From Gracilariopsis chorda (taxonomy: Eukaryota > Rhodophyta > Florideophyceae > Gracilariales > Gracilariaceae): a stretch of DNA of 64,000 bases. Each line of letters starts with the position of its first letter. Positions within the stretch are counted from its first letter, which is position 1. This document shows, in pieces, positions 10,790 through 21,800 of this stretch. Both the position numbers and the translations under genes were made by a program. The DNA lies in contig NBIV01000303.1 of assembly GCA_003194525.1 (NCBI GenBank), forward strand, positions 1 through 64,000. The letters run 5' to 3'. Under the pieces are notes generated by a model that saw nothing but the letters and a program-made list of their open reading frames with translations, made no database searches and was not told the DNA's origin.

Positions 10790-13180
10790 GAGTTTGGGGA
10801 TGATTTCAAACGAAAATAAGGTCCACTTGAAGCTTTTTGTTTTGAACTACTTGTAGTAAACCTGAGCTTGTGTGCTGAAATAACAAATGAAATCTCCGCG
10901 CTCTGGGAATTTTTCGTTTCGTTCCGTTGATGGGGTACGGAGAAATGCCCAGAAAAGATTGGTAGGAACACTGAAACGCAGTATCTGTTGACATCCATCG
11001 TTCTGATGTTGTACAGCTTACAAGAAGAAGGATTTGGATTCTTCGATGTACACAATTACAGCACACGAGGCAGCGTTCCTTCAACTTGGGCAGATTGACG
11101 TTGCGTGATCGCTTGTGCTCTTAAGTCTTCGTAACAAGAATGGCAACACAGAGTGTACTTTCCTCCTTATTGTCTTTGGGTAGTCGGACTTTGTCAACAC
11201 TTGCTTCTATCTCGCGTAGAACCGTGGCGAGACAAATCACTGAGAATGTGGCGTATCGATAAACATTCTTACTTTACACCGCTCAAACAGGTAGTTCCTA
11301 ATCTGCTGTTAACTTACGCTGAACTTCGAAGTCTGCCGTACGCTCGTTTATCTGTACGAAATGAATTCAGAGAGCAGTCGGTGCAGATGACACTCCGTCC
11401 ATGTTCCTCTTTGAGCAGAGCACCGCACATGATGCTGCCAGAAGTCATGTTGAGCGCGATGTGGGTTGCAGTCCTATCAGGGTAAAGGGAACAGGTATTC
11501 TATCGGAGGTCAATGACAAGGAAGATTCCGCAAGGGACATAGTGTACATCGAACCGGTTCCATCGCTCCGTATGGTGATCTTGAGGCAAGTGTACATGCT
11601 GCAATGCATTAGGGAATTACTCTGATACCTGACAGTCTGGTTCTGCGGAGCATACTCCTTTGACGTGTGTTTCGTTATCTGCTAGGTCTAATAAGATTGG
11701 AAGTTCAATGAGATTCCGATCTTGTTTGTGACAACTACTTTGCCACATAAAGATGTTGTTCCTCCACACTTTTCCAAAAATGGTCGTCAAAGTCCTTCAA
11801 AAATAATCAGAACATAGGATGATGAATACTCTTTGGCAAAGTGGTGCGTCATACTCCTCATTGTGGCAATATATTTGATCACAAATACGCCCTTGTTTCA
11901 TCCACTACCCCACATATTCTGAGAATTTGCACAAACAATTGGTGCCATTTTCGGTGCGCGGCGAAACGAGACTGCTAAGGATACGTTAGAGTGCGCATCT
12001 GGAAGTACTTGTTGAGCTCCTAACGTATGCGTTCTCGGCTAGAAAGAAGACAATTTAGGGTTTGATACGGCAAAGTTCCAACAGCAGGAGCTGAGAAGTA
12101 GAACGCTCCGGGTTGCGTTGCTGCTCTCGCTTCTCAACTTGGGGTTTTCAATGAGGGCGGCATTATGGCGAAACTTGAGAACTGATTGCGCTTGTTCCTT
12201 ATGAGGCACGAATTGGCCATCAGGGCACTTGCGTCTAGAAAGCTAACTCCGAGGGAGTTGTATGTGCGCGGTTGAATGTGGTGTGGAAGCTGGAGGGCGT
12301 GAACGAGAAAGGCGCGAAACGTGCGAGCGGCGCAAGCCAAGTTTGGAAGCTCCCGTGCGCCGCGCATGGGCAAAGTGGATGCGCACATGGATGGCACGGG
12401 CTGCGCGACGCCAGTGCTCCTGCCGCGTGCCATCTGAACCTCAATACCGGGAGCAAACCCCTTTCTAGCTGTTGTGATACCGATGCTCAGACGGAGCGCA
12501 GCTGGGCAGGAGAGGAACGCATTGCTGCCTGTACAGCTTGCACAGACTGCACAAGTGTGTTTTATAATGACGACTTTTGTTGCCTTTGCTGATGGAAAGG
12601 GCAAAAAGCACAAATGAAAACAAAGTTGTCCAGTGCCCGAGTGTCGCTACTGCCCCTCCGCGTCTTACTGTTTATTCATCGTTTGATCTTGAACTGCTGG
12701 CTGATTGGCCGGGAAAAGATGCGGTGCTGGCGGCAAGGGAAACATTTCAGAAAAATAAAAGCGGACCACTCCACTTGGGTGCCCGTTCGGTAATTCACTT
12801 TCTGTAACTTTCAATCACCTCTGATTTGGTTGGAAACAGATACAGTACCTTCGTAGCGTTAGATACTGTAGCCCACAATACACGTGCCACGGCGAGTGAA
12901 GCGTGAGCCCGCGGCAGCGTATCCTGCGGGGAGTCTTGCGACCTGAAACGCCGCCGTAACTTCTTGTCTTCAACACGGATGTCGCTGCTGGCCTTTGTTG
13001 GACATCCAGGCGGCTTATCATTTGTACCTGGTGTCGATGGTGAGAATGGTTTCATACATTACTACGTCTTTGATGCGTTCGAAATAAAGTGCTTGAAGAC
13101 GGCATCAATTCAAACCAGTCGTTAGACTTCCAAAAATCGAAGCCGACTCCAAACGGGGTTCACGTTCAGCTCCCAATCAG
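10790..13180. other. Intergenic stretch without recognisable genes
   Basis: About 2.4 kb between the secreted paralogue and the FkbM gene. Frames such as 10396-11055 minus, 12134-12613 minus and 12272-12592 plus overlap one another on both strands and show no domains. Nothing else could be supported. Confidence 0.45.
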
Positions 13181-13517
13181 GCTGTGTGCAGCCTCTTTAC
13201 GGCAGATCGACACTTCGACTGTCAGGAGAGTGCGGCGCAACCCCAAATTTCGGCCGCCCATGTTGCGAATTTGCCCCTCCGCGAGGCTCCTTTAAACGCC
13301 CAACTCTGCGCCTCCTGTACAAAACACTGCGTCCACGATAACTTACCGCCCGTTTCGATAACTCCCCTGCGCTCGCAGTCGCTTGTTGTCCGTTTTCCGC
13401 TTTCTCTTTTGTCGCCGCGACTGCTGCATGCAACAGTCACCAATTTCCACCGCCTCTCAGCGCTGAAAACCAAAAGTTCACCTCGCACATCAACCGAGCC
13501 ACCGTACCCCCCGAAGT

Positions 13518-14579
13518 ATGCTAACCAGCACCGCCTACAAACTGCGCGCGTGGCGGCGCCTCCGCGCGTCGTGCTCACCTGTGACGGCGCTTCTACTCGC
13601 CGTGCTCACGCTGCTCATCGTTCTGCTCGCGCAATCGCCCCCCATAACCATCGTGCGGCGCGTCGGAGTAGCAGCCAGCAACAGCAACGAACTGCAGCCA
13701 GTGTCGCAGCCAGTGGTGATCGCGGCGCGCGGCGAGGAGAAAGCGCACGACGAGAGTGTGACAAAATCGCTGGCGCACACTAGGAGCGACTGGGAATATG
13801 GCGACGCTTCTGACGTATGCCAACCTCTGTTCGAAAAGCTTGAGCGACAGGGCTACCTGTGCGGCCTTTATGAACGGGAAGGAAGCTGCCGCATCTCGCG
13901 TGACTGGAAGTCGTACCGCATGCGCTTTTGGATGTTTTCGCAGTTCGCGCAGGACGCGTATCTGTACGTAAAGCACTTCAACCGACTGAATCGACGCGGT
14001 GTGTACCTGGACGTGGCATCAAATGATGCTATCAAGATTTCAAATACGTACTTCATGGACAGGTGCTTGGGGTGGAGAGGTCTGTGTGTGGAGGCTAATC
14101 CCAAGTACTATGAACGCATTTTCAGGGAGAGGTCGTGTCAGCTGGTGCCGACGTGCGCGAGCGCGACGGACGGCGAGGTGGTGCAGTTCAAGCTGCGCGG
14201 GGAGATTGGCGGCGTTGTGGGAGACACATACAAGTACGGGAACAACTCGAAGGGTACGTTGACGGAGGCGCGGTGCATGAGTGTTCAAACGATGCTGGAT
14301 CGGTCCAAGACGACGCATGTGGACTACATGAGCCTCGATGTGGAGGGGCATGAGGTGGAAGTGCTGAAAGGGATTGACTGGGAGCGCGCCAGGATTGACG
14401 TGATTTCGGTCGAGGCTAATGAGAACTTTGAGAGGCTGAGTGCGTTTCTGGCGGAGAAGGGGTATGTGAGACATGAGGTGGGGGTTGAGGGTGCGAAATC
14501 AACGAAGGGCAAGGGGTTCCTGGGACTGGACGCGATTTTCCACCGGGAAGACGTGCGCTTTGGATACCCGGACGAGTGA
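13518..14579 (+). CDS. FkbM-family methyltransferase, type II membrane protein
   Basis: This intact 353-residue single-exon frame starts with a basic cytosolic tail and a membrane anchor at about residues 21-38 (VTALLLAVLTLLIVLLA), then a Gln/Ser linker. The C-terminal two thirds is a Methyltransf_21/FkbM domain: SAM-binding motif YLDVASND (163-170), the strand-2 acidic end GLCVEANP (188-195), and DYMSLDVEGHE (269-279), typical of the family, followed by DVISVEAN. Established knowledge: FkbM enzymes are SAM-dependent O-methyltransferases, and membrane-anchored eukaryotic members occur in the secretory pathway. Inference: it may methylate sugars or glycans in the Golgi, which would suit an alga with methylated galactans. 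The substrate cannot be read from sequence. Confidence 0.8.
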   Translation: MLTSTAYKLRAWRRLRASCSPVTALLLAVLTLLIVLLAQSPPITIVRRVGVAASNSNELQPVSQPVVIAARGEEKAHDESVTKSLAHTRSDWEYGDASDVCQPLFEKLERQGYLCGLYEREGSCRISRDWKSYRMRFWMFSQFAQDAYLYVKHFNRLNRRGVYLDVASNDAIKISNTYFMDRCLGWRGLCVEANPKYYERIFRERSCQLVPTCASATDGEVVQFKLRGEIGGVVGDTYKYGNNSKGTLTEARCMSVQTMLDRSKTTHVDYMSLDVEGHEVEVLKGIDWERARIDVISVEANENFERLSAFLAEKGYVRHEVGVEGAKSTKGKGFLGLDAIFHREDVRFGYPDE

Positions 14580-15095
14580 GGGAGTGGTGGTGGTTGACGC
14601 GAGCGTGTTTTGAGGCGTGCAGAGTGCGTGGTTCACTTTTGTTTGAGCGGGATGCATGATGGTTGGTGCGGAGAAACAGACGAGAAAGTGAAGACGGTGG
14701 TGAGATACTATTGTTGTTGTAAATAAGAGACTACTTTGCTAGTGCTGACGAGGCATGATGGTTGTGTTGCGATGACGTTTCGCGCTCAACAAGTGCCACT
14801 GGTGGTGCAAGTTCCATCGCGACGGTGCCGAAGCATGGAACGCGTGGAGTTAGTAGCTCTGTTCCCCCTTTGCATCTGGATGCGCATACACGTACACGTA
14901 GCGCGAAAACAGTATCCACGTGGCACACAGCTCCTTCCTGTGCGTGTTCTGCGCGACGACGTGCCCCCCGTGTATCGCCGCGTACCGTTGTACCAAAGGT
15001 GCCAGAGATTCGAGCACGTGCACTCCATTGGGTGCATGCAGAAATCAACAGAACGCCAGCCCAACAGAATTTTGGCGCCTATCCTGTTGTCTTCA
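14580..15095. other. Spacer between the FkbM gene and the Harbinger element
   Basis: About 0.5 kb. Frames on both strands overlap each other fully (14736-15194 plus, 14786-15187 minus) and lack motifs. Probably the 3' UTR and spacer. Confidence 0.4.
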
Positions 15096-15240
15096 GAAAT
15101 GGGCCGCCAAACCAACGCGCCAAATATTGGCGCCAAAGAAGCAACCCAAACCCCTTCAGTTCCATCGCTTGGCACCATAATAACCACGTCGTAAATGATC
15201 TCAGATCAACCTTCTGCTCTCTACATTCTCTTTCCCAACC

Positions 15241-15997
15241 ATGGCACAAGCCAATACCAGCCTTTCTATTCCCTCTCTTTCCCAATCTCATAACCAAAAC
15301 GAGGAAGCACAGCCTTCTCAAAACCAAACAAAGAATGTAGATAACCATGCTGCAGCCGCCAAGAAGTCACCAAAAAAGCAACCAAAAGTCGTTCAAGAGC
15401 TTCAAACTACACCAACACCGACGTTACTGCTCTTTTTGACATTGTGGAAAAGGTGGAACCTATTGGAGCAAACATATGGGCGGTTGTCGAGCAGGAATTT
15501 GAGTTGTGGAGCAAAGCCAACGTCCGACCATCTCGAGATATGGATTCACTCAAGAATAAGTTTGATAAGCTCTACAATGCAAAAAAACCGACAGGTGACC
15601 CATCCTGTCCACCAAATGTTCGTCGAGCAAAACAAATCGCTCGCGATATACAGAGTACGATAGCAGCAAAACTGGTAGGAGACGAAGAAAGCGATGCAGA
15701 AGAAACCAATCCACAGAACGACAGTGGATGTGACAAGCAACCAGGCGACGCAGGAATCGGTGTTCGCAAAAAAAGGAGGCCTGTAGCCCAAGCTGGAATA
15801 CAAGCAATGAAGCCCAAAACGGAAGATATTATGACCAGTAGTGTTGAGAGCATGACCAAGTTTATGGGCATAATAGCCACTTCTATGTCGGTCCCGGACC
15901 CAATATCGAGTACAATGAAGAACCAGGAGGTTATCATTCAACAGGCAGTGCAGAAAGAAGTCGCAGATCTAAAGAAGACAGTTAATGAAACCATGAC
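15241..15997 (+). pseudogene. Harbinger Myb-like (DUF6818) DNA-binding protein, 5' part
   Basis: An ATG at 15241 opens a Ser/Gln/Lys-rich frame. From about 15363 the conserved domain reads in the next frame: ASNYTNTDVTALFDIVEKVE, PIGANIWAVVEQEF, SLKNKFDKLYNAKKPTGDP and VRRAKQIARDIQ. This pattern is typical of DUF6818/Myb-SANT-like proteins that accompany PIF/Harbinger transposases. The frame change lies near an A6 run at about 15371-15376 and looks like a one-base indel. The frame is then cut at 15997 by the Gypsy insertion; the Harbinger sequence resumes at 27574, after the duplicated target site. The Myb-like partner is known in the family to bind element ends and help the transposase. Confidence 0.65.
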
Positions 15998-16804
15998 TGT
16001 GGTGCAATGCCCCAAAGGGGAAAAACACCGAAAGACGTTCGGGATCTTCCTCTCACGAGGTGAACCCAGTTGGGTAGAGCCCTCCCAGAGGTGTCACGGC
16101 GAAGCCGGTTTGTAAGACCAGGGACACCTGTCGCGACTCGCGCAGGGAGGTGAAGGCGAAGAATCGGTATCCGCGTGAGCGGGGTGTGATCCTCAGTAGA
16201 GGTATGTTTCCACGTAAGTGGGGAAGTGTGAGCGAATGCGCACACGAGGGCCGCGGATAGCGGGAGGTGCTACCCTAAAAAGCGGAAGAAGGAAGGACGA
16301 AGTGGGTCGCGAGAGCGACGAGCAGATACGGCAATGCCGGTGGACAGGACTCCCTATACAGGGCGAAACACCAATGCAATTGGAACAATTATACTCCCAG
16401 TGATGGGTCCCTTTAGATGTGCAAGGGGGTTAGATGTCCCGTGGTTCACGGCGTTTCCCTCCAAGGAGGAGTAGAGTACGCGCGCAAGCGGCAACAACTA
16501 GAGCCAATTCCCCAGGTTGGGGTCCCTTGTTGGGGAAGGTTTACTGGTGCGACGGCGGTGCGCCGTCGCACTAAGTACTAGCTTCCCAGAAATGGGTGTG
16601 AAAATACTAAATAATATTAACTAAAATACTCCACATTTCGTGGCAACATCCACTACTGTGGCCAACCGCCAATTGACCCAAAACCTTGTCCCACGTGTCC
16701 ATATCCACCATAGTGGGGCGTAGTTCATATACACACTACACAACCGATAATATCGGGAAAGCGTTCAAGTACCAAGAATCCCTCCCTGAGGGCGTTGCAC
16801 TTCA
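15998..16804 (-). repeat. Gypsy LTR (downstream LTR relative to gag-pol)
   Basis: 807 bp, TG...CA ends, preceded by the target duplication ATGAC. It contains many small hairpins and one strong hairpin with an 11-bp stem and 3-nt loop at 16547-16571. About 99.6 percent identical to the LTR at 26762-27568. Confidence 0.95.
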
Positions 16805-16970
16805 TATCCCCCCCCCTTAAGACGGGAAAACGACCGCGGACGCGGAGGATTCCCAGACGAAAATTGGTGATAAAAGCGCGTGCTCTGTCTCCGGTTCTCC
16901 GGTAAATCCCTCTGCACCAGAGTCATCAAGCACACAAACGACAACAACAGCCACCCTCCAAAAGGGAAAA

Positions 16971-18654
16971 ATGAACGACGACAACAACATCAACAACCAC
17001 AGCCAACCTCCGAGACTTCTCGGGCGATACACCACCGGTTTCCGGTCAGTTCCCCTGCCTCAGGGCGATCGAAATCCGGTACAACCGGGGAATATGGCTG
17101 CTGCAGCCGACCATCCCTTCGCATTACCACCTTCGGTGGTGTCCTCCGGAACCACTCCGGTGTCCAACTGGCCAACCTACAACACCCTGGTGGGGCTCAA
17201 CCCGATGAATCGGAATCACGCGTCGCGCCTGCGCCTTGCCCCGTGGTTTCACCCAGTCGCTGTCCTCAATGAGGGATTGGTCACCGCTTATGCGGATGGC
17301 TCAGACACCCTTCCGGGGGATCTGCCCAGAGCAGTCACCACGTCGTGGGATTGGCGTCACCGGATTGCGATTCCGCGTCACCACCTCCGAAGAAATTCGG
17401 GCGAGACCGTTGCTGCGGCGCAGACCGCGTTGACGCGGATGGCGTACCAACGGCAGAGCCGGGCTCCATTCGATGTACCGGTCCCACCGGAGTTTGGCTT
17501 TGACGTTAGCTACTTCTGCACTCGCGGGGAGATTGGGTACGGCGAGAACCTGTTCCGCCTCGAGACCCTCGCTTGGAGGAATTTCCCCGCAGCGCGGCAA
17601 GAAGCCCTTTGCTGGGAGCGACCGATTATTCGGGCGGAGTTCAGGTACCTTCCCCGGCAATACCGGTCCAACTTTCTCCAAAACTTCATGCGCTACGAGC
17701 GGCGTTGGCGATCCCGATTCGGGTATTTTATCCCGTATCAGAACGTGGAGATAGAGCGGATTGTGCCGCCTCACCGACTAGGTCGGTATGTAGCACTCCC
17801 CGAGTGGTGGCGCTTCCATGAAGCCTGCCGGGGGTGCTACATAGAACTCCCGCCGGTACGTACGTACCTCGGTTCGGTGCTCATGCAGGATCCCCGGTCG
17901 GGGTTGTGGTCCGTAGTGGTTACGGAGTGGGCGGCCCGCACTGCGGCTTATATCCTCAAAGAGGCGTATGACCAGTATCGTCTCTGGTTCCTTCAACCGC
18001 GTGTGCGGGCAGCGATCCGAAACCTGGACCTTCGCATCCCCCTTGGGGGCCAGGCCAACAATGAAGAGGTCCTCCAATTACTTGGGTACATCGACAGCGT
18101 TAGCTGGAGTGAGGTCCCGCTGGAGCAAAGCGGTCGTCTGGATGGCGGTAGCGGTAACACCGGTGGTCCGGGACTCGGTAGAAACACCGCCCTTGCGGGG
18201 GATTTTATCTACTTCGACCCCTGGGAGTTCCGGGAAATTTCCTCTGAGGGGGCGCGCGAGCTTCGCGATACGCCCCGGCATGTGCTGGAAGACCACCCGG
18301 TGGGGTACGTCGATTCTGACGACTACTACCGCGCATACGGCGGGGATGACCCAATGGTCGATCGATAACGAACCGGAAGAACCCGGGGACATGGACGTAG
18401 AGGAAACCGGCGCTAGCGCGGAAGCTTTCCCAGAGGGGGTATCTCCGGCCGAGCCGGCTGCTGACCCTTCGGCGGCAAGTGCCGGACCTTCTATCCCCAG
18501 CGGGGTGACGGCGAATGAAAACGAAATCATCGCACGTTTCCTCCGGGGTGCCGGTCTTAGCGCTGCCGAGGTATCGGGGGATGTCACCACCATGGCGGAC
18601 GCGTTGGCCTACCGCCTTGCTGGGGGTTACGCCCCGGACGATGGGGGTGAGTGA
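16971..18654 (+). mobile_element. Antisense ORF region of the Gypsy element
   Basis: Between the pol 3' end and the LTR the element carries an open frame of 465 codons (16971-18368) on the strand opposite to gag-pol, overlapped by a second frame that runs to 18654. The product is rich in Arg, Trp, Tyr and Pro and has no domain that I recognise. Extra ORFs in sense or antisense downstream of pol are known from several plant Gypsy lineages, generally of unclear function. Its length inside a GC-rich young element argues that it may be a real part of the element, but GC-rich antisense frames can also arise by chance. Confidence 0.5.
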
Positions 18655-18845
18655 AACCTCTAGTCCAGTTTCCTGGTTCTTCTTTCCCTGGCTATGCCAG
18701 TTAGTGTAGTGTAGTATTGTGGGGAGCTAGCTGCTCCCTTGAATAAACTTTCCCGTTTAGAACGGTGCTTCTCGGTTGAGTTCCCCGTCTTCGACGGACT
18801 ATGCCTTGTTATCCTTTCCTTTCGCTTTCCGCTCGCGCGGCAACG

Positions 18846-21800
18846 TTACCCAACTTGGGCATTAACCAGCGTGGCTGGGGCTGCAGTTCCCGTTTGACGG
18901 TGGTATCGCAGGACCTGCGACCGTGGGAGGTGTTCGATTGGCTCCCACGTATCCCCACTGGGGTCATACCCGTACCAGCGGACGCGGTATTGTAGAATAC
19001 CATCCTGGTCCCAGGTGTGTCCGACAAGTCGGTCTACCACGAACTCTCGTTCGTAGACCTGCCGGCCGTGCCGGGTGGTGGTTGTAATCCCTGGCGAGGG
19101 TTGCCCGCGGTGCGGTATAATGTCCCTTAGCAGGGTGTTCGGCGATAACTCCGAAGTTGCCGTGCGCTGTCCTAGTGGCCGCTGCTCATGCGGTAAAATA
19201 TCCCTCAAGAGGGTGTGGAGTGCCACGGTTTTCACCGGCAAGTCGTTCCCCAGAGGGGTGTCGTTGTTCCCGTCTTCACGGTAGGCCGGGCGAACCGCCA
19301 GTCGGCGGGGGACTTGGGTTCCGCCTTCGCGGTTGAGCTCAAGAACCGCGAGTTTGCGGGAAGATGACCGCTCCTGCGGGATCGGCATTTCCACAATCCC
19401 CTGGGGGGTCCCGTGCGACACGTTGATTGGGTGGCAAACCGCCTCCCTGCCAGGCGCACGAGCGCTCTGCACCATACGTTCCGGCGATGCCGTGGTGTCC
19501 CCGGCTACTGACGGGTTGCCTGGGGCTAACTCCGGTACACCGGTATTTTGGTCAAAATTCCCCTTTGGGAGGTGCCGGGCAGGTGCCGATGACACCCTTT
19601 TCAGGGGAATTGCCGCTAAGCGCGGTGCACCATCTCCATGAGGAGGAGCAGCGTCCGGTACGACCGGTTTCGAGCGTGCGGTGGCGCGCGTTATTCCCGA
19701 GTTCTTCGGTTCTTCGCCGCAGCGTTGCGGGGGTTGGCGCAAATTATTCCCCGTAGCGGGGGCTTCGATTCCGTCAACGACGGGAGGCGTTTCCGGTGCT
19801 TGCGAGCCAGGGCTTAAAGCTTCGACTGCGGCTTGGCTGCCTTTTTCCCCAAGAGGGGTGTGGGTATTTCCCTGTGAGGCCGGCGTATCTGGGCGCCCCT
19901 TCTCCGCAAGGCGCGGGTCTGATCGACCTGATTGAACCACTTCCACGGGGACTTCCGCCAACGGCGGCTTCGAGGCATCGCCCTGCTCAGGGGATTGGGG
20001 GCAATCGTCACCATACTCCCTTGTCGGGGATCCTTCCCTGACAGGGGTGTGCGGTAGTTGCGCTTCAACTTCCCGTGTAGCACGGTATGTTTTCCGCGTT
20101 TGTGGCGATGCTTCCGGGGATGGATTGGGCGATTGCCTTTCCGCTGCTGCGGTATTGGAGTGAGGCTTCTCGTTTTCCCGTGACAAACGGTGTATTCGCC
20201 GCTTTTGCGGGGCCTGCGCGTCTGGTTCCTGTTGCACAGCACTGCCCGGGAACGGGGGATTAGTGTCGCGTGACATACTCCGTGCTCCACGGTCAGTGTT
20301 CCGTATGTTACGGTGTGTTTCCCGTTGCGACGGCGATATCGTTTCTCGAAAACGAGTGTTCTCCTCCCCCTCCTTAGACGGAGCGGCGGGATAAGGGATA
20401 ACATTCCCCGCCTGGCGGGTATAGATGCGCGCCAGTGGGGCGGACGTGGTAGGGGCGGGCGCTGAGGGGCCCGAATTACCCGGCTGAGCCGGTGAGTCCG
20501 ACAGAGTCGGTAGGTCTGAGAGTCCCCGGCTGGGGTTTGGTAGTACCGTAGGTCTAGTACTCCCGGATGGTTCCGGTGTTCCAGAGTCCGTAGAAACGGG
20601 GTTGCCTGGATCCAGGACTACCTCTGACGAGGGAGGAGGGGCAAGGACAACACGATCACGGGAAATCCGTTCGTGCGTGTCCCCCATCTCTACCACGACA
20701 GTGTCGGTGTTAACAGAGATGACCTTGAAGGGTCCATCAGCCACAGGCGAGAGTTTGTGACGCTTCTCCCGTTCCGGGTTGTAGTACTCCTTCCTGATGA
20801 AGACGTAGTTATTTGCCCGAATCGGGGGGGTCTTTCCTCGCAAGCGAGCGTCAAAATTCCGCTTGTAAGCGGCTTGGGCCCGTGCCATAGACTTCCGCGC
20901 AGCGAGGACCAGCTTGGAAAGCCATTGCTTCCATTGCTGCCGGTAGATACCCACAGATGGGAAATTGTCCAAGGTAGCTTGGGGTTCCAGCGCCACAGGC
21001 GGGGGTGTCCTAGATAGAACCAACTCGAATGGCGAAACTCCGGTAGTCCGGTGTACCTGCGTATTGTACGCGTAGGTTACCGCATCAGCGTAGAGATCCC
21101 AATTCGTTGGGTGGTCAGCGACGTAGGAACGTAACGCCGCGAGTAACGTCCGGTTAAACCGTTCAACTTGCCCATTACACTGGGGGTGGTAGGTAGTCGT
21201 GAACAAGTTCTTGACATCCAAGATGCGACAAACATCCTGGAAGAACTTGCTCACGAACTGCTTCCCGTTGTCAGAGAGCACCTCCACAGGGGGACCGTAG
21301 ACAAAAATCCAGTGCGTCACCAGGGCCTGGGCCACCGTGAGAGCGGTTATCCTCCGAAGAGGGACAGTCCGTACCACCTTAGAAAAGCGGTCGGTGATGA
21401 CAAGTAGAAACTTGTTTCCACGTTTTGTGGTGAGTAGTGGTCCAAGAAGATCAATTGCGATAAACTCGAGTGGCGCCCTTGCGGGGAATAGTTTCATCTT
21501 CTTCGCATTTTTGCGGAGTTTGACGCGATTCTTCGCGCATTCGCTACTAAACCGCACGGTTGCGTAGCAATCCACCGCCATTGCGGGCCAATAGAAATCC
21601 CTTCGCAGGGTTAGGTAGAGTTTCCTCCCACCTGGGTGACCTCCAATGGGGGCGTAGTGTGATAGATGTAACACCCGCGATTGCAGGGAATGTGGTACCA
21701 CAATCTGTGGGCGGGCTTCGACCTTTCTTACGAGGTAGCCTTTGTCGTTTACCCCGCAAGGGAGATCTTCACCACCGTTGATACGGGCACGAATTCTCGT

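Noticed and set aside
13184-14474. Long frames overlapping the FkbM gene (for example 13184-13783 plus and 14040-14474 minus)
   Set aside because: Alternative-frame shadows; the FkbM frame carries all conserved motifs.
19814-20404. 196-codon minus frame rich in Arg and Pro
   Set aside because: Lies inside the pol linker in another frame; composition follows from the repetitive hairpin-rich DNA.
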